A program made the position numbers and the translations under genes. From Lichenostomus cassidix (taxonomy: Eukaryota > Chordata > Aves > Passeriformes > Meliphagidae), in contig CM039210.1 of the NCBI GenBank assembly GCA_008360975.2, forward strand, positions 21,847,007-21,911,006: a stretch of DNA of 64,000 nucleotides, in the 5' to 3' direction. Shown here piece by piece: positions 54,009 to 64,000 of this stretch. A model generated the notes under the pieces. The model made no database searches and was not told the origin of the DNA. It was given only the letters and a program-made list of their open reading frames with translations. Numbering within the stretch: position 1 is the first letter of the stretch; each line of letters starts with the position of its first letter.

Positions 54009-57000
54009 TAGTCAAGGGTCTGTTAAAGATGAAGGCAGGAAGCAGGTCACTGCATGTACCAGGTGGAAAGTTCCTCCTCCTCAGAATTTGACAAGTAGAC
54101 AACAGGTATGAGGCTCTGGAACTAGAAAGCCAGACAACTGATGAGGTGGGCAAAGGTCCTTCTGGGATAGTGGGGAGTCCTTAAACAACATCACCTGTAC
54201 GCGACACCAAGACTTCCTCTTAGCAGGAAAAGAAGGGTAGTTGTAATAGACTCCCTTCTAAGGGCAACAGAGGGCTTGATATGCAGACCAGACCCAGCTC
54301 TTGGGCAAGTCTGCTGTCTCCCAATGCCTCAGGTTGTTGCCTTTTTCAGGCTAGAAATTAAACTCAAGATAATTTTAGTGTAGGAGGTAATACAAAAGTG
54401 GATCTTTATTGGAGGTCCAGGGGCAGTTATGGAAGAATATCCACAAAAGCCCACCCCCACAGGGGTGAATACAGTTTTATAAGTTTTAGGAAATTAATAT
54501 AGTTGATAAAAAGAACCAATTAGGAGGACAAGTGGTCATGCAATTCCCCCCAGGTCAAGCCCCTTCTCTGAAGCCCTCTCGCCTTGGTACTAGCTGTACT
54601 TGTTTATAAAAATGTGTCTCGAACACCTTGGTTTCCATGGAGAACCAAGATAGGATAGGGGCCTTGTACTCCCCTGGGCTTGGAGCTCTGGAATGTGTTT
54701 GGTCTTTCTAGCTGGGGAAAAGGGTAGGGAAAAGTACTGGGAAGGCTACAAATATATAAAAGAAAAAAGGCAAAAATCATCCAGCATTGGGGTAAGGGAC
54801 ATTATTGGAAAACTCTCCAGTCTAGTAAGGCCCTCTGATTGCTATCCACTATTGGTTGTTCAAACTGTCAGTGACAAAATAACAAAGAGAAATCTGAGGG
54901 CAATCAAAAGAGACTTCAGGGCCCTGGGATGTGTGTTAGAGGGATCAGAAGCACAGGTAGTGATTTCCTCAATTTTTCTAGTAACAAAGAATAATATCGA
55001 TAAGAATGGGCAGATCCATCAGGTCTATGTATGGCTCCAAGGCTGGTGTCAGTGGAAAAATTTTGGGTTTGTTGACCATGGGAGGATCTACTCAACGCCT
55101 GGTCTACAGACACCTGACAGGATGCACCTATCTCAGAGAAGAAAAAGAGCACAGGAGCTAGCAGGGCTCATTGACAGAGCTTTATACTAGACTGGAAGGG
55201 GGAAAGGGGCAAAACCAGGCTTGTCAGTGATGAGCAATGGAATGGTGTGCCAAAACTTGAGGAAACAAGCACTAATGGGATCCTTCAATCTGCTTCAGAG
55301 GTGTTGGCTACTATGTACCACACCTGAAATATTTCTACACTAATGCATGCAGCATGAGGAACAAACAAGAGGAGCTTGAGGCTTTGGCCCAGTTCCAGAG
55401 ATTTGACATCACTGACATAAGTGAAACATGGTGGGATGAGTCCTGTGACTGGAGAGCCATGTTGAATGGTTACAGGCTCTTCAGGAGGGATAGATAGGGC
55501 AGAAGAGGTGGGGGGTGGCGCTGTATGTAAAAGAAGGGTTAGCATGTATGGAACTCACAGTTGGGAGCCTCTGGATAAGAATCACGGGGAAAACAAATAA
55601 TGTGGATGTCATTGTGGGAGTATACTATGGACCTTCTAGCCAGGATGATGATGACAACAAATTATTCTTTGAGGAACTAAGGGATGTTTCCAAGTAAACT
55701 ACCCTTGTCCTTACAGGGAACTTCAACTTGCCAGAAATTAACTGGCAGCATCACACAGCTGGTACAACCTGGGCCAAAAGATTCCTAAAAAAGCTGGATG
55801 ACAACTTGGAACAAATCTTAAGGGAGCCAACTTGAAAAGCTGCCCTCCTTGATCTACTGCTTGTCAACAGAGTACATCTTGTGAGTGAAGTGGTGATTGG
55901 TGGCCGTCTTGGCCACAGCGACCACAAAGCAATTGAATTTAAAATCTCTGTTGACAGAAGGAAAAATACCATCAAACCTTTAGTTCTGGAAACAAGAGCA
56001 GACTTCAGGCTGCTTGGGGATCTAGTAAGTAGGGTCCCCTGGGAAAATGTTTTGCAGGTTCTGAGGTCCATCAGTGCTGGTCACTTTTGAAACATCACCT
56101 CCTAAAGGCACAGGAACAGGCAATTCCCAGTTGTCAGAAGTCAAGCAGGTGAGGCAGAAGGTCGACTTGGCTGAAAAGTGATCTTCTCTTGAAAGTAAGG
56201 CAAAAAAGGAAGGTGTATGCCCAGTGGAAGCAAGGTCAGGTGACATGGGAAGAATACAGAGATGCTGCTCACTGCTATAGGGAGAAAATTCATAAGGCCA
56301 AAGCTCAGCTGGAGTTGAAGCTGGCCAGAACTGTGAGGGACAACAAAATAATTTTTCAAATATATAAATGGCAAAATGCAGTGTAGAAACAACATCAGCC
56401 CATTACAGGATGAGGATGGTCACCTCACAAACAGGGACATGGACAAGGAAGAGATGTTTAATGCATTCTTTGCCTCCAACATGGATGACAGACCAAGAGG
56501 GTCTCAGTGCCCTGAGCTGGAGGACCATGACTGTGAGAATGATCAACTCCCAGTCAACACTGAAATTGTGTGGGATCTGCTGCTCCAGCTGGATCCCTAC
56601 AAATCTTTCGGGCCTGATGGGATTCATCTGAGAATCCTCAAAGAGCTGGCAGATGTCATCGCAAAACCTCTCTCTATTTTCAAGCGGTCTTCGGAATCCA
56701 GAGAGGTCCCAGCTGACTGGAAGCTGCCTAATGTTGTCCTGATTTTCAAGAAGAGCAAGAAGGAGGACCCTGGAAACTACAGGTCTGTTAGTCTCACTTC
56801 AGTGCCTGGTAAAGTTATGGAGAAGATTATTCTGGGAGATATTGAAAAACACCAGACAGACAACGCAGTCATTGGTCACAGCCAGCGTGGTTTCATGAAC
56901 GAAAAGTCCTGCCTATCAAACCTGATTTCCTTTTATGACAAGGACATCCACCTACTTGATCAAGAGAAGACAGTTGATGTCATCTTTTTGGATTTCAGTG

Positions 57001-57905
57001 AAGAAATACTGTCTCTCCCAGGATCCTTCTGGACAAACTGTCCAGCCCCCAGCTGGATAAATACATCATGTGATGGGTGAGCAACTGGCTCATGGGTTGG
57101 GCACAAAGAGTTATAGTGAATGGGGTCACATTAGACTGGCAACTGGTCAGTAGTGGGGTTCTGCAGGGCTTCATCTTAGGCCCTGTGCTCTTCAACATCT
57201 TCATAAATGATTTAGATGCAGGACTGGAAGGGATACTAAACAAGTTTGCAGATGATACAAAACTAGGAGGAGCTGTTGACTCCCTCAAAGGCAGAGAGGC
57301 CCTGCAGAGAGATCTCAACAAATTAGAGGACTGGGCAATCACCAACCATATGAAGTTTGAGAAGGGAAAATGCCAGATTCTGCACCTGGGATGGGGCAAC
57401 CCTGGATATATGGACAGACTGGGGAATGAGAAGCTGGAAAGCAGTGCCGTGGAATAGGACCGGGGGGGGGTCCTGGTCAACAGAAAGTTGAATATGAGCC
57501 AGCAGTGAGTTGGCAGCCAGGAGGGCCAACTGTGTCCAAGGGTGCATCAAGTAAAACATCGCCAGCTGGTCAAGGGAGGAGATGGTCCCTCTCTGTTCTA
57601 CACTGGCGCAGGCCTCATCTTAAATTGTGTGCAATTTTGGTCACCACAATATAAGAAAGATATTGAGCTCTTAGAAAGTGTCCAAAGGAGGGCGACAAAG
57701 ATGGTGAAGAGTCTCGAGGGGAAGCCATATGAGGAGTGGCTGAGGTCACTTGGTCTGTTCAGCCTGGAGGAGACTGAGGGGAGACTCATTGTAATCTACA
57801 ACTTCCTTGTGATGGGAAGAGGAGGGGCAGACACTGATATCTTCTCTCTGGTGACCAGTGACAGGACCTGAGGGAATGGCCTGAAGTTGTGTCAGGGGAG
57901 GTTTA
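54009..57905 (+). mobile_element. near full-length CR1 LINE with nested LTR
   Basis: The 5' region (54009-54334) contains ACGCGACACCAAGACTTCC, known from the start of long CR1 copies, and resumes after an LTR at 54787 with GGTAAGGGACATTATTGG. Endonuclease frames follow (55345-55697: ETWWDES, VGVYYGPSSQ; then GHSDHKAIEF near 55905 with the catalytic SDH). RT frames are 56376-57080 (GPDGIHLRILKELAD, VSLTSVPGKVMEKI) and 57077-57457 with the catalytic box F-A-D-D near 57250. A few frameshifts and stops separate the blocks, so ORF2 is dead but little decayed. The 3' UTR is cut at 57905 by an LTR. Confidence 0.85.
54335..54786 (-). mobile_element. solo LTR in CR1 5' region
   Basis: On the plus strand it opens TGTTGCCTTTTTCAGGC and closes AAAATCATCCAGCA. 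On the minus strand this gives TGCTGGATG...GGCAACA, with the polyadenylation signal AATAAAGATCCAC near the 3' end. It interrupts the CR1 5' region between TGCCTCAGG and GGTAAGGGAC. The flanking duplication is unclear (CAGGT left, TTGGGGT right). Confidence 0.65.
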
Positions 57906-58467
57906 TATTAGCCTGACTTAATAGGCAGCTGTAAATGCCTTAGAAAGTGTCAAAGACTCCTGAAGCATCCCAGTGATCCATAGCATTACATCATTCAGTG
58001 TGAAACTCCCCACCACAGGGGAGGTACCTGGAGGTTGCCACCTGAACCTAAGTGACCAAATTAACTATGTGTTTTGAGGGTTTCCCTTATACCTGACAGA
58101 TACAGGCTGTGATCAGTACTTTGACCAATAGACATTGAAATTGCAACAACCAAGTCTCGTTGCAAGGTCCACTGGTGATGAGATCCTTTCTAATCTTATC
58201 CTTTTTTCTCTTCTCTTTCATTTTCTTATATGCTTTCTTAGGTGTTACTTTTATGCTTCAGATTGCTATATCACTATAGATAATAATACACAAAATGGCT
58301 ACATACTTTTTTCCATTAAAACCAAATTGTTCTAAAATAAACCCTATACTTATATATTTAAAAACACTGACCATGTTTCAGTGCTGTTTCACTCTAATCC
58401 ACCCCAAGGGATCCATTATCAAGAACCTGGGTTACTCTCACCTTCCTGGGGGTGGGTTGTAACATGG
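57906..58467 (+). mobile_element. LTR (family H) inside CR1 sequence
   Basis: Starts near ATTAGCCTGACTTAATAGG and ends GGGGGTGGGTTGTAACA, then TGGGG. It shares with 43207-43847 the blocks AGCATTACATCAT, AAATTGCAACAACCAA, TAAAATAAACCC and GAACCTGGGTTAC. The 5' end is less certain. It separates CR1 sequence that partly overlaps in CR1 coordinates (see findings). Confidence 0.7.
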
Positions 58468-58757
58468 GGGTTGGCCTTTTCTCTCAAGGAAGCAGCAATA
58501 AGACGAGAGGACACAGTCTTAAGCTGTGCTGGGGAGGTTTAATTTGGACATTAGGAAGAATTTCTTCATAGAAAGGCTGGTTAGACATTGGAACAGGCTG
58601 CCCAGGGACATTGTGGAGTCACCATCCCTGGAGGTGTTTAAGGAAAGACTGCATGTGGCACTTAGTGCCATGGTCTAGTTGACATGGTGGTGTTGGGTCA
58701 TAGGTTGGACTCAATGATCTCAGAGGTCTTTTTCATCCTAATTGATTCTGTGAACTG
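58468..58757 (+). mobile_element. CR1 LINE 3' end
   Basis: From TTGGCCTTTTCTCTCAAGG through GGTTTAATTTGGACATTAGG and CACCATCCCTGGAGGTG to the CR1 end GGACTCAATGATCTCAGAGG and TTGATTCTGTGA. It starts upstream, in CR1 coordinates, of the point where the previous copy was cut, so it is a separate copy or the product of a rearrangement. Confidence 0.85.
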
Positions 58758-58836
58758 CATTGGAGCAGACCCAGGAATATTCATTTATATCAATCTATCT
58801 ATCGATCTAGCTCACTAATAGATCTCTTCCTATACC

Positions 58837-59199
58837 TGTTGCAGAATAAAGGCTTGTGCCAGGTATGAGCAAGACCTGTGTTAGCTGAACAGGCTGCAGC
58901 AGTGCCCTGGGAAGGTGCCGTGAGAACGGTACCTGAGAGGCACAGCTGTGCCCTTGAGCTGTGAGAGAATCTCGTGAGAAGAATAAGGAGGAACTGAGGA
59001 GGAGACCTAAATGTGTGAGAATAGAATGCAATAGAATGTAAACTGTAAGCTGTGTAATTAACCAGTAGATTAATAATCAATAAATATAAACATTATAACA
59101 GTATATAAGCCACGCATACGGTGAAATAAAATGGAGCTTGCTTTATGACTCATATTGGGCCGTGTCGCTTGCTCACTCTCGCCTTCTAATCTAACAACA
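58837..59199 (+). mobile_element. solo LTR, alpha/beta-retroviral type, perfect 6-bp TSD
   Basis: Starts TGTTGCAGAATAAAGG and ends TCTAATCTAACAACA, giving the inverted ends TGTTG/CAACA. Perfect 6-bp duplication TATACC at 58831-58836 and 59200-59205. TATA box near 59102, AATAAA at 59125-59130. The R region (GTGAAATAAAATGGAGCTTG) closely matches that of the gag-only provirus at 19.3-22.4 kb, so the two are related. At 363 bp the length is also similar. Confidence 0.9.
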
Positions 59200-59205
59200 T
59201 ATACC

Positions 59206-60105
59206 TTCTGTAGTGACACACATTAATACTCTGTAGCTAGTGCATTTATCACCTGCAATCCTATAACCTGCTTTCCTGTTGGTTATGTGAATCTGGATCA
59301 TGTAAGTCCTTATTGAATGTGACCAGACCTATAGTACTGGACTGGTAAAATACATTATTTGTGCATCTGTGCTCATGCAAGTTCCTATTGAACTCACCCA
59401 GACTTCTAGTGCTGAATTGGTTCTAATCAGAAATTAAACCCAGCTGTACCCAGCCCCTCTGATCTCTGAGGACCAGCTGGAATGCAAGGGGCTTTATTTA
59501 CTGCTAAATTCCTATACCCTTAACACAACACCATCTGATAATGAATGTCATGAACTAGTGTTGCCTTGAAAAAACAAGTTTCTTTTTAACAGCTTCAAAG
59601 TTTGTTATCTCCAGTCTGTTGATTATTATCTCATGTCTCTACTATTAGGAACAGGTAACTATACTGATGTCACCTACATCTGCAAAATCACTCACAGAAT
59701 AGGAAGTGGGAAAACAAAGAGAAGAGGGCTTCTCTCCAATTCCTCTCCATCTCCCCTTTCCTTCATAAAATTCTTAGAAAACTTAGAAAACCAGTTCCAG
59801 CGTGTATTTATATTTAAACTCTAAATGGAGTCCTGCAACCTCTATATCTAACTTAGAACAATATTAGACTGCTTTATACAAGACAATTGCACACTGACCA
59901 GACACCAGAGATGAGAAACACTGTCCCAGGAGTTTTGCAGATCTAGTGAAGACTAGAAGCAGTAAGACTGGTTATAGGAGGACAGGTAGTTAAAAAAAAA
60001 AACAAACTGATTTAGCCAAGGGAGAAGCTTCAAAGAAGCTGCCTAGACATGCTTAGCAAGTGTCAGACAGCTCAGAAGCCTTGGTAATAAACAGTTCTCT
60101 CAAAA
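59206..60105. other. unrecognised AT-rich sequence
   Basis: No repeat family or gene seen. A poly-A run lies near 59991. Confidence 0.3.
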
Positions 60106-63100
60106 TTACAGAATCACAGAATAAACTAGGATGGAAAAGACCTTTGAGATCATCAAGTCCAACCTATGACCTACCACCACCTTGTCAACTAGACCATGGA
60201 ACTAAGTGCCACATCCAGTCTTTTTTTAAACACCTCCAGGGGTGGTGACCACCAACTCCCTGGGCAGCCCATTCCAATGCCCAATCTGTCCTCCTGTGAA
60301 GAGCTTCTTCTTAATGTCCAACCTAAACCTCCCCTGGTGCAGCTTAAGACTGTGTCCTCTTGTCCTGTCGCTCATTGCCTGGGAGAAGAGACTGACCCCC
60401 ACCTGGATACAATCTTCTTTCAGGTAGTTGTAGAGAGGAATATGGTCTTCCCTGAGCCTCCCGTTCTCCATACTAAACAACCCCAGCTCCCTCAGCCGCT
60501 CCTCATAAGACTTGTGTTGTGGACCCTTCCCCAGCTTTGTTGCCTTTCTCTGTACACATTCAAGCATCTCAACATCCTTCCTAAATTGAGGGGCCTGGAA
60601 CTGAACACAGTACTCAAGGTGTGGCCTCACCAGTGCCGAATACAGGGGGGATATCACTTGTGTAGTCCTGCTGGCCACACTATTGCTGATACAGGCCAGG
60701 ATGCCATTGGCCTTCTGGGCCATGTGGGCACACTGCTGGCTCATGTTCAGTCTGCTGTCAGTCAGTACCCCCAGTTCCCTTTCTGCCTGGCTGCTGTCCA
60801 GCCACTCTGTCCCCAACCTGTAGTGCTGTGGGGGGTTGTTCCGACCAAAGTGTAGGACTTGGCACTTGGTCTTGTTAAACTTCATATTGTTGGATTTGGC
60901 CCATCAATCCAGCCTGTCCAGGTCCCTCTGAAGAGCCCTCCTACCCTCCAGCAGAGCAACACTCGCTCCCAACTTGGTGTCACTGGTAAATTTGCTAATG
61001 GTAGACTTGATCCCCTCATCCAGACCATCAATAAAGATATTAAACAGGACTGGGGCCAACACTGATCCCTGGGGAACACCACTAGTGACTGGCTGCCAAC
61101 TGGATGCAACACCATTTACCACCACTGTCTGGGCCTGGCTGTCCAGCCAGTTCTTAACTCAGCAAAGGGTGTACCTGTCCAAGCCATGGGCTGCCAGCTT
61201 GTCAAGGAGTATGCAGTGGGAGACAGTGTCAAAGGCTTTTCTGAAGTCCAGGTAAACAACATCCACAGCCTTCCCCTCATCCACCAGGTGGGTCACCTGG
61301 TCATAAAAGGAGATCAGGTTGGTCAAGCAGGACCTGCCTTTTCTAATTCCATGCTGGCTGGGTCTGATCCCCTGGCCATCCTGTAGGTGCCAGGTGATTG
61401 CACTCAAGATGATCTGTTCCATAACCTTGTCAGGCACCGAGGTCAGGCTGACAGGCCTGTAGTTTCCCAGATTCTCCTTTCGGTAGAAAATATTGGGCAT
61501 CACATTGGCCAATCTCCAGTCATCTGGGACCTCCCTGGTTAGCCAGGACTGATGATAAATGATGGAGAGAAGCTTGGCGAGCTCTTTCGCCAGCTCCCTC
61601 ATCACCCTAGGATCAATCCCATCTGGTCCCATAGATTTGTGAGCATCTAACTAGCTCAGCAGGTCATTAACTGCTCCCTCCTGGATTACAGGGGCTATTC
61701 TGCTCCTTGTCACCATCTATTAGCTCAGGAGGCCAGTTGTCCTGAGGACAACCTGTCTTAATGTTGAAAACTGAGGCAAAGGTGTTAAGTACCTCAGCTG
61801 TTTCCTCATCTTTAGTAACTATATTCCCTCCTGTAGCCAATAAGGAATAGAGGTTTTCCTTGCCCCTCCTTTTGCCATTAATGTATTTATAAAAACATTT
61901 TTATTGTCCTTCACAGAAGCAGCCAGATTAAGTTCTAATTGGGCTTTTGCTTCTAATTTTCTTCCTACATGACCTAGTGACATTCTTAAACATTTCTTTA
62001 GTTGCCTGCCCCTCTTTCCAAAGGTGATATACCCTCTTTTTTTCCCTTAGTCCCTTCAAAAGCTCCCTGCCTATTTAGGCTGGTCATCTTCCATGTCAGC
62101 TCTTCTTTTGACACACAGGGAAAGGCTGCTCCTGCACCTTTAAGATTTCTTTCTTGAAGTATGTCCATCCTTCCTGGACCCCTTTGTTTTTAAAGGATGT
62201 TTCCCAAGGTACTCTCCAAATCAGTCTCTAGAATAGGCTGAAGTCTGCCCTCCTGAAGTCCAGGGCAGAAGTTTTGTTGATGCCCCTCCTTGTTTCACTG
62301 AATATTAAAAACTCTATTATGTCACACTCACTATATCCCAGACAGTCTCTGACCACCACATCTCCCACCAGCCCATCTCCATTTGTAAACAGTAGGACTA
62401 GCAGAGCCCCACCCCTGGTAGGCTCGCTCACCAGCTACAACAAGAAGCTGTACTCCATACGCTCTAAGAACCTCCTAAGACTGCCTCTTCTTCACTGTGT
62501 TCCCAGCAGACATCTGGCTGGTAAAAGTCTCTTACAAGAACAAGAGGTAGTGATCTTGAAACATCCTCCAGCTGCTTATAGAATAATACATCCACCTCTT
62601 CATCCTGGTTGGGGTGGTCTATAACAGACTCCCACCAGGATGTCAGCCTTGTTGGCCTTCCCCCTGATTCTTAACCATATGAACTTGACCTTATCATCAT
62701 TAACCTCAAGTTCTATAGCGTCAAGAGACTCCCTAATATACAGAGGCACCCTTCTACCTCTCCTACCTCACCTGTCTCTTCTGAAGAGCATGTAGCCCTC
62801 CATTGCACCACTCCAGTCATGCGAGTCATCCCACCACATTTCTGTGATGGCAACTAGGTCATAGCTTTCCTTCTGTACAATGGCTTCCAGCTCCTCTTGT
62901 TTGTTATCCATGCTGCGTGCATTAGCGTACATGCACTTCAGCTGGGCTGCTGATTTCACCCCTGACTATGGCTTACCATCCTTGGGCTCATCTCTAGAGA
63001 GCCTGGTCTCATCCTTTTCCATCTTCAAACCTAGTTTAAAGCCCACTCAATCAGCCCTGCCAACTCACAAGCTAGAATCCTTTTGCCCTTATTAGATAGA

Positions 63101-63151
63101 TAAAGCCTATCTGACTCTAGCAGGCCTGGTGCTGTAAAAGTTGCCCATCAT
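60106..63151 (-). mobile_element. long CR1 LINE, ORF2 nearly complete but disabled
   Basis: Starts on the plus strand with the CR1 tail ACAGAATCACAGAATAAAC and runs about 3 kb to the 5' region. Minus-strand frames give the endonuclease start (62768-62959: CMYANARSMDNKQEELEA, MWWDDSHDW), RT (61159-61632: GPDGIDPRVMRELAKEL, VVYLDFRKAFDTVSHC), RT palm (60904-61125) and the C-terminus (60226-60885, 219 aa). The palm box that should read A-D-D reads T-S-D near 60985, so the first catalytic aspartate is lost. Single stops separate the frames near 60898 and 61145. The 5' end is cut by the LTR at 63152. Confidence 0.9.
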
Positions 63152-63432
63152 TGTGGTAAGATAGGAAAAGGCTGTGGGCAGCCTAGACCTAAATAGGCTA
63201 CAGCTGTGCCCCTAAACAAGAGGGATAAACAACTTTGTTAGAGAATGAAGCAGAGAATGCAAACAGTATAACTAATTAGAAAAGGCACCTGTGGATAGTT
63301 TACTAACCAATGGTAATGCAATAAGGAACACCTGTTATGCATGTGAAGAAAGAGTATAAAAAGGTGTACTGGGGCTAATAAAATGCTGATGCCTACTGCT
63401 ATCTTGTGTGTCAACCTTTCAGTCTGCCGTCA
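63152..63432 (+). mobile_element. 5' LTR of a provirus running off the window
   Basis: Starts TGTGGTAAGATAGG and ends TTTCAGTCTGCCGTCA. TATA box (TATAAAAAG) near 63355, AATAAA at 63377-63382. At 281 bp it is as short as alpha/beta-type avian LTRs. Two bases later TGGTAACCCTGTGTGAGG lies where a primer site is expected. CATCAT (63146-63151) is the candidate left target duplication; the right end is outside the window. Confidence 0.8.
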
Positions 63433-64000
63433 AATGGTAACCCTGTGTGAGGAGGGCTGAGACTGCCGATCAGAGAGTGGCTAGCAGTGGAGCCTAGCCA
63501 AGCAAACAGGTGGAGTGAGAGCCTGAAGAAGTCTGGATGAGTTCAGAAAGGAAAAAAGAAAGAGATGCCTAACCCCAGGTAAGCAGCTGGAACCATAGAA
63601 ATAGGGGCTCAAATGTTAGCAGAAGAAAACTGTTTTGGATGTTCTGCTGCAAATTTTACAAAAGAGAGGCATTATATATGAAGTGTAGGTATTATGCACC
63701 CTAATCATTTGGAATAAAAGAAATGGACTAAGAGCAGGCATACAGACTGCCTTTTTTGTTGAAATGTAGGAAGAAATAGGACAAGTGTTATGGGAGGCAG
63801 CTACAAAGGGGGATGAGATAACCACAAAATCGTCGTGGTGCTCGGTTTGGGACGCATGGCTGCAAATGAAAGCTGATAGAGAAGTGGCAGCCACTGCCCC
63901 AGCAGCCAGCCCTCCTGCTGTGGCCACTTCCCTTTCGTCTCCTCCTCCCGCTCCTCCTTGCACCGAGGCTACTCCTGTGCAAAAACCTGTTTTACCAGTA
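63433..64000 (+). pseudogene. provirus leader and gag N-terminal region, partial
   Basis: After the primer-site-like bases and a leader with a splice donor-like CCAGGTAAGC (63575-63584), gag-like text starts around 63600. The codon at the expected start reads ATA GGG, where ATG GGN is usual for myristoylated gag. Matrix-like sequence follows with frame changes and stops, the last a TAG at 63767-63769. From 63770 the frame is open to the window end (77 codons). It has VLWEAATKGDEITTKSSW and then a Pro/Ala-rich stretch typical of the segment after matrix. The gene continues outside the window, and its intactness there is unknown. Confidence 0.6.

Noticed and set aside
1..64000. CRISPR array or bacterial-type operon
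   Set aside because: No spaced identical repeats with unique spacers; all repeats are eukaryotic retroelements and microsatellites.

Overview
The window looks like a retrotransposon-packed stretch of a bird genome, most likely a neoavian and probably a passerine. The evidence is many CR1 LINE copies on both strands with RT and endonuclease reading frames, a tRNA-Ile/CR1-tail SINE of the TguSINE1 type, and several avian ERV LTR families. By my own boundary calls about three quarters of the 64 kb is retroelement. That is far above a typical bird autosome, where roughly a tenth is expected, and suits the W chromosome or a pericentromeric block; this is inference. I found no exon of a host gene that I could support, no functional RNA gene and no CRISPR-like array. 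The longest open frames are LTR or CR1 shadows.

Layout. 1-6.5 kb: solo LTRs, one nested inside another, plus CR1 3' ends and one SINE. 6.5-15.7 kb: an ERVL provirus (5' LTR, gag, protease, RT with YIDD) broken by two later LTR insertions, each with a 5-bp target duplication, and cut off by minus-strand CR1 copies. 15.8-16.6 kb: a GC-rich solo LTR. 17.7-19.0 kb: CR1. 19.3-22.4 kb: a complete young provirus of the alpha/beta-retroviral type with a 6-bp duplication, a tRNA-Trp-like primer site, LTRs that differ at two positions by eye, and only a gag-like coding segment. 22.9-25.9 kb: more LTRs, one nested. 26-31.3 kb: mostly non-repetitive AT-rich sequence with one minus-strand LTR. 31.3-33.2 kb: an LTR with another LTR nested in it. 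34.6-41.7 kb: a CR1 fragment carrying a solo LTR, then a class I (gamma-like) provirus with two LTRs, a primer site, a polypurine tract and an env transmembrane remnant. 41.7-44.8 kb: broken gag-like and pol-like pieces and two LTRs. 44.8-48.2 kb: CR1 with a nested LTR, another CR1 and an ERVL LTR fragment. 48.2-51.2 kb: no recognised element. 51.2-53.4 kb: an LTR nested in an LTR, itself inside an apparent promoter region. 53.5-58.8 kb: CR1 copies including a near full-length plus-strand one. 58.8-59.2 kb: a solo LTR with a perfect 6-bp duplication. 60.1-63.2 kb: a long minus-strand CR1. 63.2-64 kb: the 5' LTR and start of gag of a provirus that runs off the window.

The nesting gives a relative order of insertion. 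The oldest layer is the ERVL provirus and degraded CR1s, followed by the 5-bp-duplication LTR families. The class I LTRs with 4-bp duplications sit inside older LTRs and CR1s, and the gag-only provirus at 19.3-22.4 kb looks youngest. All boundaries were read by eye; family names are given only generically.
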